NCBI GenBank assembly: GCA_021414115.1
Contig: JAIOPD010000097.1
Span: 17,092-81,091 of the forward strand
Length of the DNA: 64,000 bases
From: Planctomycetia bacterium
Lineage (GTDB): Bacteria > Planctomycetota > Planctomycetia > Pirellulales > UBA1268
Direction of reading: 5' to 3'
Shown piece after piece: positions 40,408 through 52,481 of this stretch (its first letter is position 1; each line of letters opens with the position of its first letter). Both the position numbers and the translations under genes were made by a program. The notes below the pieces were generated by a model, which did not search any database, was not told the DNA's origin, and saw nothing but the letters and a program-made list of their open reading frames with translations.

Positions 40408-41577
40408 ATGAGTTTTCCTTCTCCCATCGTGCCGGTGAATCGCGGGCCGCTCGTCGGCCCCCGGGATGACGACTCGCGCATGCCGCCGGCCCCCGACAGG
40501 CCGACCGCCGCGATCAATCCCGACGAAGGTCTCGTCGAGGGTGCCCTTCGCCGCGTCAAGGAGTTTGCCGCCGACATGCGGTCGCCGGACCAGCGGATGC
40601 CGTGGATCGTGGTCGCGGTGCTCTCCGGATTGCTGATCTACAGCTACTGGCCGGGCCTGATGAACGCCCGGTCGAGTTGGGACAACCCGCAATACCAGCA
40701 CGGCTGGATCGTGCCGGTCTTCGCAGTGCTCATGATCTTCTGGTGGCGAATGCCGGTCACCGAAGTGACTCCCTCGGCGCGTGCCGCAGGAATCGGTTTC
40801 CTTGTGGCGAGTTTCGTCGCCCGGCTGTGGTGCGCCAACTTCCGGATCGTCACCCTCGACATGTACACGTTCGTACCGGCACTGATGGGTGTCTTCCTCC
40901 TCGCCGGTGGCTGGAGCATGTTTCGCTGGTCGTGGGCGCCGATCGCCACCCTGATCTTCATGTATCCGCTGCCCGACGAGGCGACCCGCTACCTGCTCGG
41001 CCCGCTCCAGACCCTGGCAACGATCCTCAGCACCTACGCCTTGCAGACGATCGGACTCGACGCCTACCGCGATGGCAATCGGATCATCCTCGGCGACGGC
41101 CAGGTACTCGGCGTGGTCGACGCTTGCAGCGGCCTGAAGATGCTGACGATCTTCATTTGGCTTGCCGTGATGCTGATGCTGGTCGGCGGTCTTGAATGGT
41201 GGGAAAACCTCGTGATCGCGGCCAGCGCGATCCCGATCGCCTTGGTGTGCAACGCCTTCCGCATCACAACCGTGGGTGTGATGTACAACTTCAACTCCTC
41301 CCTGGCGGAAGGCTTCCACGACAGCCTGCCGGCGGCCCTGTTGATGATGGTGCTGGCCGTCGGCTTCCTCGTGCTCGAAATGAAAGTGCTTTCCTATCTG
41401 GTGGTGACCGAAGACACGGCCCCCATGGCGATGCGCGGGGTCAGTCCCGCGCGGCCTCCGACGGGCCCCGTGGCCCCACCGGCGAAACATGCTGCCTTTC
41501 CGCTGATTCCGGGGGCAAACCTCGGCCAGAAACGTACCGATCAGCCGCCTCCGGAACCTGGCGGAAAAATGGGCTAA
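40408..41577 (+). CDS. Exosortase (PEP-CTERM sorting transpeptidase)
   Basis: Catalytic motifs VVDACSGLKM, CNAFRIT, EGFHDSLPAAL in a multi-TM protein. Confidence 0.92.
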   Translation: MSFPSPIVPVNRGPLVGPRDDDSRMPPAPDRPTAAINPDEGLVEGALRRVKEFAADMRSPDQRMPWIVVAVLSGLLIYSYWPGLMNARSSWDNPQYQHGWIVPVFAVLMIFWWRMPVTEVTPSARAAGIGFLVASFVARLWCANFRIVTLDMYTFVPALMGVFLLAGGWSMFRWSWAPIATLIFMYPLPDEATRYLLGPLQTLATILSTYALQTIGLDAYRDGNRIILGDGQVLGVVDACSGLKMLTIFIWLAVMLMLVGGLEWWENLVIAASAIPIALVCNAFRITTVGVMYNFNSSLAEGFHDSLPAALLMMVLAVGFLVLEMKVLSYLVVTEDTAPMAMRGVSPARPPTGPVAPPAKHAAFPLIPGANLGQKRTDQPPPEPGGKMG

Positions 41578-41696
41578 ACTGAAGAAATAGTCAGGACCCT
41601 TTTGGCAGAGTTCTCGCGTCAGGGATTTTTGGCCGTCTCGAGCCGCGGCACGATCCATCGCCACGGCGGCCCCGTAATGATGAAACGACGGACCAC

Positions 41697-43943
41697 ATGA
41701 GCGAGCCCCTCACTTCCATGGACGGACCAGCCGCCACCGTGCAGTCGCCCGTCCAGGGTGCGGGCATGCTCGCGCCGATCCGGGACTCCGTTCTCACGCC
41801 CTTTGGCACGCAAGCTGCGCCGTCGCCCTACGGACCGTCCGGTGATCCCCTCGCGGGGGGCGTCGATTACAAGCGGGTCTGGCACGCCTTTCGCCGCCGC
41901 TGGCTGCCGGCCACGGCGCTTGGTCTCTTGCTGGCCACGACGGCCGCGATCCTGACGTGGCTCTTCCTGCCGCGTGGGTTCGAGGCCGTCGCCTGGCTCC
42001 GGGTCCGCGACAAGTCGGGCATGTTCGCCGGAGGCGGACGTGACAACGCCGAGTACGAGGCCTATCGCAAGACGAATGTCGCGCTCATCAAGAGCCCGTT
42101 TGTGCTGCAGTCGGCACTCCGCCGGCCGGGGATCTCGGGCCTTCCGACCGTAGCCAACGAAGAGGATCCGGTCGGCTACCTGATGCGCAACATCCAGGTA
42201 TCGGCTCCGATGGAGTCGGAAGTCGTGCAGGTGAGGCTCCGCGGAGAAGACCCCCGGGAGGTCACGCAGCTCGTCAACGCGGTGACGACGGCATTCCTGA
42301 ACGACGTCGTCAACAAGGAGAAGACCGAACGTCTTCAGCGGCGCGATTCACTGGAGCGGAAGTACAAGGAAAACATGGCCGAGGTCCGCAGCAGCCTCGA
42401 CACCTACAACAACCTGGCCAGGTCGTTGGGCACGTCCGACAGTTCCGAAGTGGCAACGCAACGCAGCCTGCTGCTCGATCACCTCGGCACGCTCCGCGCA
42501 CAGATCAACCAGGCGCAGCGTGACATCGCGCTCATCGATGCCGAGTTGGCCATCAACGACGCCAAGGACCGGGGCGAGATCTCGCCCGAGGAGGCTGTTT
42601 CCGAGGAGACGATCGACGCGATGCTCCAGCGGGATCCACAGTTCGCGGAACTCCTCGAGCGGTTGTCGGCGATCGAGGAGTCGATGGCCTATCAGGCAGA
42701 ACGCAGCGCCCGCGGCAGCAGCGACCCGGCCGTGAAGCGATTGGAATCGATGCGCGAGTCGATGACACGGAGGCTCGAGGATCGCAAGGAGGAGCTGCGG
42801 CCCCAGATCGTCGCGCAGCTTACGCTCGAGTCTTCGGGCCGGCGGACGGGCGGCACCATCGAGAGCCCCGTGATCCTGAAGATGCGGCGGGGACTGCTGG
42901 CCAACCAGCTCGACGTGGCGACGAAGGATTTCGACCGGATCGCCACCGAAGTGAAGAGCCTGGGTGCGGCCAACGCCGATCTCATGGCCCGCAAGCAGGA
43001 AATCGAACAGTTGATGAAGGTGACCGATCAGATGGGGATGCAACTCAACGCGACCGAAATCGACGTGAGCATGCCCAACCGCGTCGAACTCATCGAAGAG
43101 GCAAGCGTGCCGGAGGGGAGTGATGAGCTCTTCCGAACGATGCTGACCGTGCTGGCGGCGGGAGCAGGGCTCGTGCTCGGCGGTGGTGCCGTGGTGCTCT
43201 TCGAGTATCTCCGCGATCGGATGAGCACCGTCGAGGAGGTGCCTCAGCGGCTCGGCCTGCGGGTGATCGGCGCCGTGCCGCGGATCTCACGGTCGCGAAA
43301 GCGGCCCAACGACGGCCACGTGGCCGAGTGCGTTGACGGCATCCGGGCCGTCATCACCCAGACGGGCCGCGAGGCTCCCAAGGTGATGCTCGTGACCAGT
43401 GCCGTCGAGCACGAGGGCAAGACCACGTTCGCCTCGCAGCTCGCGGCCAGCCTGGCCCGGTCGGGCAAGCGAACGCTGCTGCTCGACGGTGATCTCAGGC
43501 ATCCCAACGTGCATCTGGCCCTCGGGCTCGACCTCCGTTCGGGATTTCCCGAACTGCTGCGTGGCGAGATCGGCCACGATGAGGCCGTGCAGCCCACCAG
43601 CATCGACGGCCTGTTTGCGGTGACGGGTGGCACCTGTGATTATGCCGCGATCACGTCGCTGTCGCGGCCGGAGACGGCCGCCGCGATCAAGCATTTCCGG
43701 GAGTCGTTCGACCACGTCGTCATCGATGCCGGACCGGTCCTCGCGTTTGCTGACGTGCTGCTCCTCGGCCAGTTGAGCGATCTCGCGATCGTCGTGACGA
43801 TGCGCGACGTCAGCCGCGTGCCGCTGGTGAGCAGCGCCGTCGAACGGCTGCGGTCGGTGGGTGTTCGCGTGCTGGGGACGGTCGTCAACGGCGTGATCGA
43901 TTCGGCGCCGCGGCGTCTCTACTCGTCGCCCGCCCCAGTCTGA
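41697..43943 (+). CDS. Wzz chain-length determinant + BY-kinase (polysaccharide biosynthesis tyrosine autokinase)
   Basis: Wzz-like N-terminus, coiled coil, then MLVTSAVEHEGKTTFASQLAASLARSGKRTLLLDGDLRHPNVHLALGL and DHVVIDAGPVLAFADVLLLGQLSDLAIVV. Confidence 0.92.
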   Translation: MSEPLTSMDGPAATVQSPVQGAGMLAPIRDSVLTPFGTQAAPSPYGPSGDPLAGGVDYKRVWHAFRRRWLPATALGLLLATTAAILTWLFLPRGFEAVAWLRVRDKSGMFAGGGRDNAEYEAYRKTNVALIKSPFVLQSALRRPGISGLPTVANEEDPVGYLMRNIQVSAPMESEVVQVRLRGEDPREVTQLVNAVTTAFLNDVVNKEKTERLQRRDSLERKYKENMAEVRSSLDTYNNLARSLGTSDSSEVATQRSLLLDHLGTLRAQINQAQRDIALIDAELAINDAKDRGEISPEEAVSEETIDAMLQRDPQFAELLERLSAIEESMAYQAERSARGSSDPAVKRLESMRESMTRRLEDRKEELRPQIVAQLTLESSGRRTGGTIESPVILKMRRGLLANQLDVATKDFDRIATEVKSLGAANADLMARKQEIEQLMKVTDQMGMQLNATEIDVSMPNRVELIEEASVPEGSDELFRTMLTVLAAGAGLVLGGGAVVLFEYLRDRMSTVEEVPQRLGLRVIGAVPRISRSRKRPNDGHVAECVDGIRAVITQTGREAPKVMLVTSAVEHEGKTTFASQLAASLARSGKRTLLLDGDLRHPNVHLALGLDLRSGFPELLRGEIGHDEAVQPTSIDGLFAVTGGTCDYAAITSLSRPETAAAIKHFRESFDHVVIDAGPVLAFADVLLLGQLSDLAIVVTMRDVSRVPLVSSAVERLRSVGVRVLGTVVNGVIDSAPRRLYSSPAPV

Positions 43944-43988
43944 ATGTGTCGGCGGTCGTCTACTTGATCGAGGGGAGGGGAAAGCGTC

Positions 43989-44780
43989 GTGAAGACATCC
44001 ACGTCGGGATTGCTCACGCTCGCCGGTGCCACACTGCTCGTGGTGGGCGTCACCGTCGTTCAGGGCCTGTGGACGGAGCGGTGGAAAGACCGTCGCGTCA
44101 GCAAGGAACTGGAAAACGCTGCCACGCTGCTCGAGAAGACGTTTCCGGAGAGCTTCGGTAACTGGAGCATGGAGCGGGATCTCGAGGGTGACGCGAAGGA
44201 ACTGGAACGTGCCGGCGCGGTGGGACACATCTCCCGGCTGTACCGTAACAAACGCACGAAGGCTCGGGTCTCGGCCTTCGTGGTCTGCGCGCGGCCCCAC
44301 GACGCTTCGGGCCACACTCCCGACCGTTGCTATCCCGGCGCCGGCTTCGAGATCGGCGAGGCGGAGCATCGGCAGACGATTCCTCTGCCCGACGGCCGGT
44401 TGGCGGAAACCTTCACCGGCACCTTTCGCAAGACGGGACAGACGCTCCGCATCTTCTGGACCTACGGGATTCGTGACGCCGCCAGCATCGAGAAAGAGGA
44501 CGTCGCCACGAGAAGAGCGTGGATCGCGCCGCAGATCGCCCGCATTGCACTGGCGGGCGAACCGGCCGTCTACAAGCTCTACGCGATCGTTGACGAGACG
44601 CGGCTGAGCAGCACGCAGTCGATGGTGGAATGTGAGGATTTCCTCGCCAACCTCCTGCCCGCCCTCGATGCCGCCATGGCTGGCAAGGAGAACGCTCCAG
44701 GGCCGGCCTCCGACGGCGCTCCCCCGGCCGCTGACGAGACGACTCCCCGCCCCCAGGAAACGGCCGGTCCTGTTGGCTGA
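43989..44780 (+). CDS. EpsI/DUF3485-like exosortase-associated protein
   Basis: PESFGNWSMERD..., ARPHDASGHTPDRCYPGAGFEI; adjacent to exosortase and Wzz/BY-kinase. Confidence 0.82.
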   Translation: MKTSTSGLLTLAGATLLVVGVTVVQGLWTERWKDRRVSKELENAATLLEKTFPESFGNWSMERDLEGDAKELERAGAVGHISRLYRNKRTKARVSAFVVCARPHDASGHTPDRCYPGAGFEIGEAEHRQTIPLPDGRLAETFTGTFRKTGQTLRIFWTYGIRDAASIEKEDVATRRAWIAPQIARIALAGEPAVYKLYAIVDETRLSSTQSMVECEDFLANLLPALDAAMAGKENAPGPASDGAPPAADETTPRPQETAGPVG

Positions 44781-44868
44781 AGCGGAGCCGGTGCCCTCTC
44801 CGATCCGAGGGGGGCGCGGCCCCGTTGGTGTGATCCGGGGGATCGGATAGCGTCTGGACGCGATCTGA

Positions 44869-46940
<2,072 letters not shown>

Positions 46941-46949
46941 CCTACGGCT

Positions 46950-47098
46950 CGCGAGGGGGTGGCTGCCCATGCCCCGGGAGCCGGGCTCGGCGGCCAGCGC
47001 AGCCAGGATGGCGAAGCGCAGCCGGCGTGCAGAGAACGAAGGGCAGGATGCCCGCAGTGAACGTCCGGCGATGGGGCATGGGCAGCCACCCCCGGCTC
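46950..47098. repeat. Family 2 palindromic element, copy C (21-bp perfect terminal inverted repeats)
   Basis: GGGGGTGGCTGCCCATGCCCC (46955-46975) / GGGGCATGGGCAGCCACCCCC (47073-47093). Confidence 0.9.
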
Positions 47099-47123
47099 CG
47101 CACCATCGGAACGACGCCCTCGG

Positions 47124-49529
47124 TCAGCTCTCGAGCGGCTCCAGGACACCGTGGCCGAGGACGAACTTTCGCGTGCCGGCCGGGCCGTCGAAGATCACCG
47201 TCCCCACCGCGCGCGGGCCGGTGCCGCTGATGCCGGTGAGCACTCCCTCGCCGTAGTCGGCGTGCCGCACCCGCTGGCCGGGATCGTACTGATGTTTGAT
47301 CCGCGGTCCGCCAGCCATCCGCAGGGCGAGATCCGTCGCCCGTTCGATCGCGGCATCGAGGCCGCGGCGGCGCGGCGGGGCCGCCGGCCGGGCCGCAGAC
47401 TCGTCCTGCGACTCGTCGAGGTCCATGGTGAGACCGTCACCGCGGGAGATGCTTCTCGTGGAGATGCTCCGGTCGGGCGGCGGCTCCTGCGAGAGATCGT
47501 CAAAATCGCCCGCCGCAGCACGGGCGGCATCTCCGAAGGGATCGAAGCCGTCATGGCCGCGCGGGGCTTCCGCTCCCACCACCTCCGTCTCCGACCCCTG
47601 CATCTCGGCGAGAAACAGGCTCGGCGCCGAGATCCGACGCGTGCCGCGATAGTCGCGCATTCTCGCGCAACTTGCATGCACCTCCTCGCGACCGCGGGTG
47701 ATCCCGACGAACACGAGGCGGCGTTCCTCCTCGAGCTGCTCGGGATTGCCGAGGCTCCGTTCGTGAGGCAGGATCCCATCCTCCATGGCGACGAGGTAGA
47801 CGACGGGAAACTCGAGGCCCTTGGCGGCGTGAAATGTCATCAGCGCCACGCGGTCGGCGCCGGAGTCCCAGACATCGGTGTCGGCCACGAGCGCCGTCGT
47901 CTCCAGAAACCCCCCCAGCGCGTCATTGGCCTCGATGCCGGACGTCGGATCGGGAGTGAAGGTGTCGTCGAACTGCCGCGCCGCGGTGACCAGTTCCTCC
48001 ACGTTGGCCAGTCGATCCTGCCCTTCGTCGTCGTCCTCCTGATCATCGGCGAGCATCGCTCGATAGCCGGTGCGGTCGAGCACGGCCTCCAGCAGCGCCG
48101 CCACCGAGGGCTCCCGGCCGGCCGTGGCCGCAAGCTCCTCGTGCAGCCTGGCGAACACGGCCAGCGCCGTGGCTGATCGCTTGGGCATCCCGGGGATCAC
48201 GACGGCCTTCGTGGCGGCCTCCAGCCGCGTGGCCGCATGGTCCTCGGCCCACGCGGCCAGACGGTCGAGGGACTGGCGGCCAATGCCCCGCGGCGGCACG
48301 TTGACCACGCGGAGCATCGCCTCGTCGTCACGCGGATTTCGCAGCAGCCGTAGCCACGCGACCACGTCACGAATCTCTCGCCGTTTGAAAAACTCCAGAC
48401 CGCGGACGAGCTGGTAGGCGATGCCACGGGTTCGCAGCGCGAGTTCGAATGACCGCGACAGGGCGTTGGCACGAAACAGGATCGCGAAGTCGCGGGGGGA
48501 GCGCCGGCCGGCTGCCGAGGCCTGCTGGATCTCCGTGGCGATCCGCTCGGCCTCCTCGACCCCTGAGCCGTCGAGCACGATCCGCACCGGCGCACCCGGA
48601 GCTGCCGTCGTCACCAACCGCTTCGGCTTGCGCCGTGAATTGTGGGCGATGAGGCGGTCGGCCGTGCCGAGGATGTTGGCCGTGCTGCGGTAGTTGTCCT
48701 CGAGCTTCACGACCGTCGCGGCCGGATAGTCCCGCTCGAACTCCAGGATGTTGCGGATGCTGGCGCCCCGCCAGCCGTAAATCGCCTGATCGGGATCGCC
48801 GGTGACGGCGAGATTCGGATGGTCAATCGAGAGCCCGCGGAGGATGCAGTATTGGACGGCGTTGGTGTCTTGGTATTCGTCGACAAGGATGAAGCGGTGA
48901 CGGGCGTCGAGTTGGCGGCGGAGTTCGGGGTCTTCGGCCAGGAGAGTGGCGACGTGCACGAGGAGGTCGTCGAAGTCGACCGAGTTGGCCCGCAGCAGCA
49001 ACTGTTGGTAGGTCGGCCAGACTCGCAGTGCAACGTCGTCGACCGGCTTGCCCCAGCGCGGTTGGAATGTCGCAGGCGTGAGCAGGTCGTTCTTCGCCCG
49101 GGAAATCACTCCCGCGATCCGGTCAATCGGCGTGTGCGTCGCGGTGAGCCCGAGCGACTTCACGGCCCGCTTGAGGACGGCCGCCGCATCGTCGGGATCG
49201 AGGATCGAGTAATCGCTCGTCAGCCCCACCTGCCGCGCGTGGCGGCGGAGGAGCCGGGCCCCGAAGCGGTGAAAGGTGCCCATCTCCACGGGCTGTGGCC
49301 CCACCAACTCGGTGACCCGCCGCCGCATCTCGTCGGCTGCCTTGTTGGTGAACGTGAGGGCGACGATCCGTTCGGGGGGAACCCCTGCGGAGATCAGGTT
49401 GGCGATCCGATGCGTCACCACCCGAGTCTTGCCGCTTCCAGGCCCCGCCAGCACGAGGAGCGGTCCCTCGACGTGGGACGCGGCCTGGCCCTGGGACTCG
49501 TTCAGGGATGCGACATTCGAGGAAAGCAC
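47124..49529 (-). CDS. UvrD/PcrA/Rep-family ATP-dependent DNA helicase
   Basis: LAGPGSGKTRVVTHRIANLI, LTFTNKAADEMRRRV, LVDEYQDTNAVQYCIL, VTGDPDQAIYGWRGA, LMTFHAAKGLEFPVVYLV. Confidence 0.95.
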   Translation of the reverse strand: MLSSNVASLNESQGQAASHVEGPLLVLAGPGSGKTRVVTHRIANLISAGVPPERIVALTFTNKAADEMRRRVTELVGPQPVEMGTFHRFGARLLRRHARQVGLTSDYSILDPDDAAAVLKRAVKSLGLTATHTPIDRIAGVISRAKNDLLTPATFQPRWGKPVDDVALRVWPTYQQLLLRANSVDFDDLLVHVATLLAEDPELRRQLDARHRFILVDEYQDTNAVQYCILRGLSIDHPNLAVTGDPDQAIYGWRGASIRNILEFERDYPAATVVKLEDNYRSTANILGTADRLIAHNSRRKPKRLVTTAAPGAPVRIVLDGSGVEEAERIATEIQQASAAGRRSPRDFAILFRANALSRSFELALRTRGIAYQLVRGLEFFKRREIRDVVAWLRLLRNPRDDEAMLRVVNVPPRGIGRQSLDRLAAWAEDHAATRLEAATKAVVIPGMPKRSATALAVFARLHEELAATAGREPSVAALLEAVLDRTGYRAMLADDQEDDDEGQDRLANVEELVTAARQFDDTFTPDPTSGIEANDALGGFLETTALVADTDVWDSGADRVALMTFHAAKGLEFPVVYLVAMEDGILPHERSLGNPEQLEEERRLVFVGITRGREEVHASCARMRDYRGTRRISAPSLFLAEMQGSETEVVGAEAPRGHDGFDPFGDAARAAAGDFDDLSQEPPPDRSISTRSISRGDGLTMDLDESQDESAARPAAPPRRRGLDAAIERATDLALRMAGGPRIKHQYDPGQRVRHADYGEGVLTGISGTGPRAVGTVIFDGPAGTRKFVLGHGVLEPLES

Positions 49530-49701
49530 GTTTCAGAGGTCCATGGGCGTAAATCGGGCAGGCTGCGGAGGTGACGTGGACCGTCTGGCCACGCACACGT
49601 AGTCGATTTCGAACGACTTCGATTATATTGAGGTCCGGCTGCCTCCGGGTGCTCGTTGCCCCACGGCCGATCATGATCTCGATTTGCACGGGAGGGACCC
49701 C

Positions 49702-50004
49702 ATGCCGAGAGTTCCATACAAGAACCTCATGCAGTCCGACGAAATGGCTGAAAAGCTCGAAATGAGCACGGCCGAAATCGGACTTTCAGTACGCACGACC
49801 AACTGCCTGGAAGAGCGGGGCATCTTCACGGTGCATGACCTGCTCAACTGCACCCGGTCCGACTTGCTTTCAATCTCCAACTTCGGCGAAAAAACGCTGG
49901 AAGAGGTCTACAAGGCATTGGAGAAAATCGGTTTTTTCCGGTCCGCGAGCGGTGCCGGCGAATCTGCCGAGCGACAGCCGGAGCCAATGAGCCAGGCCTT
50001 CTAG
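49702..50004 (+). CDS. Stand-alone RNA polymerase alpha subunit C-terminal-domain-like protein
   Basis: EKLEMSTAEIGLSVRTTNCLEERGIFTVHDLLNCTRSDLLSISNFGEKTLEEVYKALEKIGF matches the alpha-CTD helix-hairpin-helix pattern; only about 100 aa. Confidence 0.85.
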   Translation: MPRVPYKNLMQSDEMAEKLEMSTAEIGLSVRTTNCLEERGIFTVHDLLNCTRSDLLSISNFGEKTLEEVYKALEKIGFFRSASGAGESAERQPEPMSQAF

Positions 50005-50079
50005 GAATCCGTAGAAAGTGGCCGACCGACATTCGGGCCCTTGGCCGCTGAACCCGGCCCACTGGCGGCGAGGAGGTCG

Positions 50080-51429
50080 ATGGTGAGGCTGCCGCGATTC
50101 TTCGGCAAGAAACGAGGCCATCGGAGAACCGGGTCGCCGGCTTGGGCCTCGCTCGGAGACGGCGCCTTTCACGCGGTGCTCCTGGCCGCCGGACTCGTCT
50201 TCGGCGGTTTGCTGCTCTCTGGCGTGGCGGTGCCGGAGTGGCGGATGAACCACGATTTTCTGCCGGCGACCTGCACGATCCTCGGCAAGGGACTGGTGCG
50301 GCGTACGGCCATGGAACCGGCCGGAACATCGCCATCGACATGGCAGCCCTGCCTGCGTGTCAGTTACACCGCCGACGGCCGGCCTCTCGAGGCGTGGAGT
50401 CGACCGTCTCGATCGACCCTGACCAGCGACCGCGACGTAGCCCTCGACAAACTGTCGGCGTGGCGCATCGGAGACACCATTCCGGGATGGTACGACCCTG
50501 CGGATCCCGGCACCATCGTGATCGAGCGTGGCTACAACTGGTGGATGTGGCTGCTGGCCCTGCTGCTGCCCGGAGCGCTCGTGGCCTTTGGTGGCTCGGG
50601 GCTCGCACGCACGATGCGGCGTTGGGGCAGATCGGAAGAGCGGTGTGCGGTGCCCTCGCGGCTTACGGACATCCTCGATCCGCTCGCCGCCGTCCCGCGT
50701 CAGGCTCCGGACCATCCGGGCGTGCCGTCGTGCGACGACATGATGAACTCTCCCGGCACTTTTCTCGCCTACCGTCTCCCGATCGAAAGTCCCGAGAGCT
50801 GGGCGCTCTTGGGCTTCGGCCTGTTTGCACTGCTCTGGAACGGCGTACTGGCGGTGCTGGCCGTCGGCGCCGGCCTCGATCTGCTGGGCGGCAGGACGGA
50901 TTGGCTGTTGCTGACGCTGCTCGTTCCGTTTGCAGTCGTCGGCATCGCCGGCATCGCGGTGTTTGCCCGCGGGCTCCTGCTGGCCACCGCAGTCGGTCCC
51001 ACGCAACTCGAGATCTCAGCACAGCCGCTGAGGCCCGGTGGCACCTACGAAGTGCTGCTGGCCCAGGGCGGCTCAGGAACGCTCGCCTCGCTGGAGATGA
51101 CGCTCGAACTCGAGGAGCAGGCGACGTTTCGGCAGGGCACCGACACCCGTACGGAGCGGCTCACGGTCTGGCGGCAGCCGATCCACGCCTGGCACGATCT
51201 GTCGCTGGCTCCCGGCACCCGCTTCGAAGGACGGGCGACGGTGACGATTCCGGAGGCGGCCATGCACTCCTTCGCCTCCGAACACAATGCCGCGAGGTGG
51301 AGCATCGCCGTCCGTGGCACATCCGTCCGCTGGCCGCCGTTCACCAGAACCTTTCCGCTCGTGGTGTTTCCCGCGGAGAGCCGCGGTAAGGCTGCGATGC
51401 CTGCTCGGTCACGGGGGGCCGCCTCATGA
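50080..51429 (+). CDS. DUF3592-like membrane protein
   Basis: MNHDFLPATCTILGKGLVRR...QPCLRVSYTADGRPLEAWSR...GDTIPGWYDPADPGTIVIERGYNWW, flanked by TM helices. Confidence 0.7.
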   Translation: MVRLPRFFGKKRGHRRTGSPAWASLGDGAFHAVLLAAGLVFGGLLLSGVAVPEWRMNHDFLPATCTILGKGLVRRTAMEPAGTSPSTWQPCLRVSYTADGRPLEAWSRPSRSTLTSDRDVALDKLSAWRIGDTIPGWYDPADPGTIVIERGYNWWMWLLALLLPGALVAFGGSGLARTMRRWGRSEERCAVPSRLTDILDPLAAVPRQAPDHPGVPSCDDMMNSPGTFLAYRLPIESPESWALLGFGLFALLWNGVLAVLAVGAGLDLLGGRTDWLLLTLLVPFAVVGIAGIAVFARGLLLATAVGPTQLEISAQPLRPGGTYEVLLAQGGSGTLASLEMTLELEEQATFRQGTDTRTERLTVWRQPIHAWHDLSLAPGTRFEGRATVTIPEAAMHSFASEHNAARWSIAVRGTSVRWPPFTRTFPLVVFPAESRGKAAMPARSRGAAS

Positions 51430-51857
51430 CCGCCGTGGCCGACATGCCCCGCCCGTCGCCCCGGGTATTCGTGCAGTTCTGCCGACCGGATCGCCGCTAT
51501 GATCCGCTCGATGCCATCGACATCCGCTACGAGGCCGAAGGGCTCGCAGATGACCCGCCCCGCGCGGTCGAACACTCGGTGCTCTGGTACACGGAAGGCA
51601 AGGGCGAAGAGGACTTGGGTGTGCTCTTCTTCGAGCGAATCGTCGACCAAGCGAGGCTCCCGCCGGAGACGACAGCGGAGGGCTTCGCCACGCGGCTTCC
51701 GCCGAGTCCGCTTTCCTACGAGGGTGTGATCGTCAAGATTCGCTGGTGCGTGCGCGTGCGGTTCTTCTTCACGGGTGGCCGCGACTATGTCTCCGAGCAC
51801 GAGTTTACGGTAGGGCATGTTCCGCCGGCCCGCATGCCGCGAGTGGAGGTGTCATGA
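51426..51857 (+). CDS. Hypothetical protein
   Basis: ATGA overlap with upstream gene; same operon. Confidence 0.65.
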   Translation: MTAVADMPRPSPRVFVQFCRPDRRYDPLDAIDIRYEAEGLADDPPRAVEHSVLWYTEGKGEEDLGVLFFERIVDQARLPPETTAEGFATRLPPSPLSYEGVIVKIRWCVRVRFFFTGGRDYVSEHEFTVGHVPPARMPRVEVS

Positions 51858-52468
51858 CGGTCGATGCCCCATCAGCGAGCCTCCGGCTGCCGTCGAATCC
51901 ATTTTCCACCAGGTTCACCAGGCCCGGCTCGATCCCGCCGCTCGATGCGTCCGGAGAACTGGTCGATGTCACCGCCTTGGCCGACCGGATTCCGGCACCG
52001 GGCGGATGCGGCGCGATCTCCGCGCCGCATGGGCATGGCAAAACGTCGCTGCTCCTCGCGATCCTGGAAAGGGTAGCGGCCCGGGGAAAGCCCACGGCAC
52101 TCGTGCGGGTTGGGTCGCCCCGCGATGCGTGGCGAGTGCTGGCTGTAGTGGCACGGACCGCACCGCACACAGTCGTCGGGATCGACGGCTGGGACCGGAT
52201 GTGGTTCGCCGTCATGCCAGCGGTGCGACTGGTGGCCATTTGCCGGGGAGCATCCCTTCTGGTGACGACGCACCGGCCCGGCCGGCTGCCCGTTCTTGCC
52301 CGCTGCGAAACGAGCCGTGATCTTCTGTCCGCGATCGTCGACCGGCTACCGGACCACGGCGGTCTCATCGACGCGACGGACATCGACGACGCTTTCTCCC
52401 GGCACGGAGGAAACGTCCGAGAGGCGCTCTACGACCTCTACGACCGTTTCGAGCGACGCATGCGCTGA
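51854..52468 (+). CDS. P-loop NTPase-like protein
   Basis: Walker-A-like GAISAPHGHGKTSLLLAIL; ATGA overlap with upstream gene. Confidence 0.65.
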   Translation: MTVDAPSASLRLPSNPFSTRFTRPGSIPPLDASGELVDVTALADRIPAPGGCGAISAPHGHGKTSLLLAILERVAARGKPTALVRVGSPRDAWRVLAVVARTAPHTVVGIDGWDRMWFAVMPAVRLVAICRGASLLVTTHRPGRLPVLARCETSRDLLSAIVDRLPDHGGLIDATDIDDAFSRHGGNVREALYDLYDRFERRMR

Positions 52469-52481
52469 ACGCCGTGACGGC

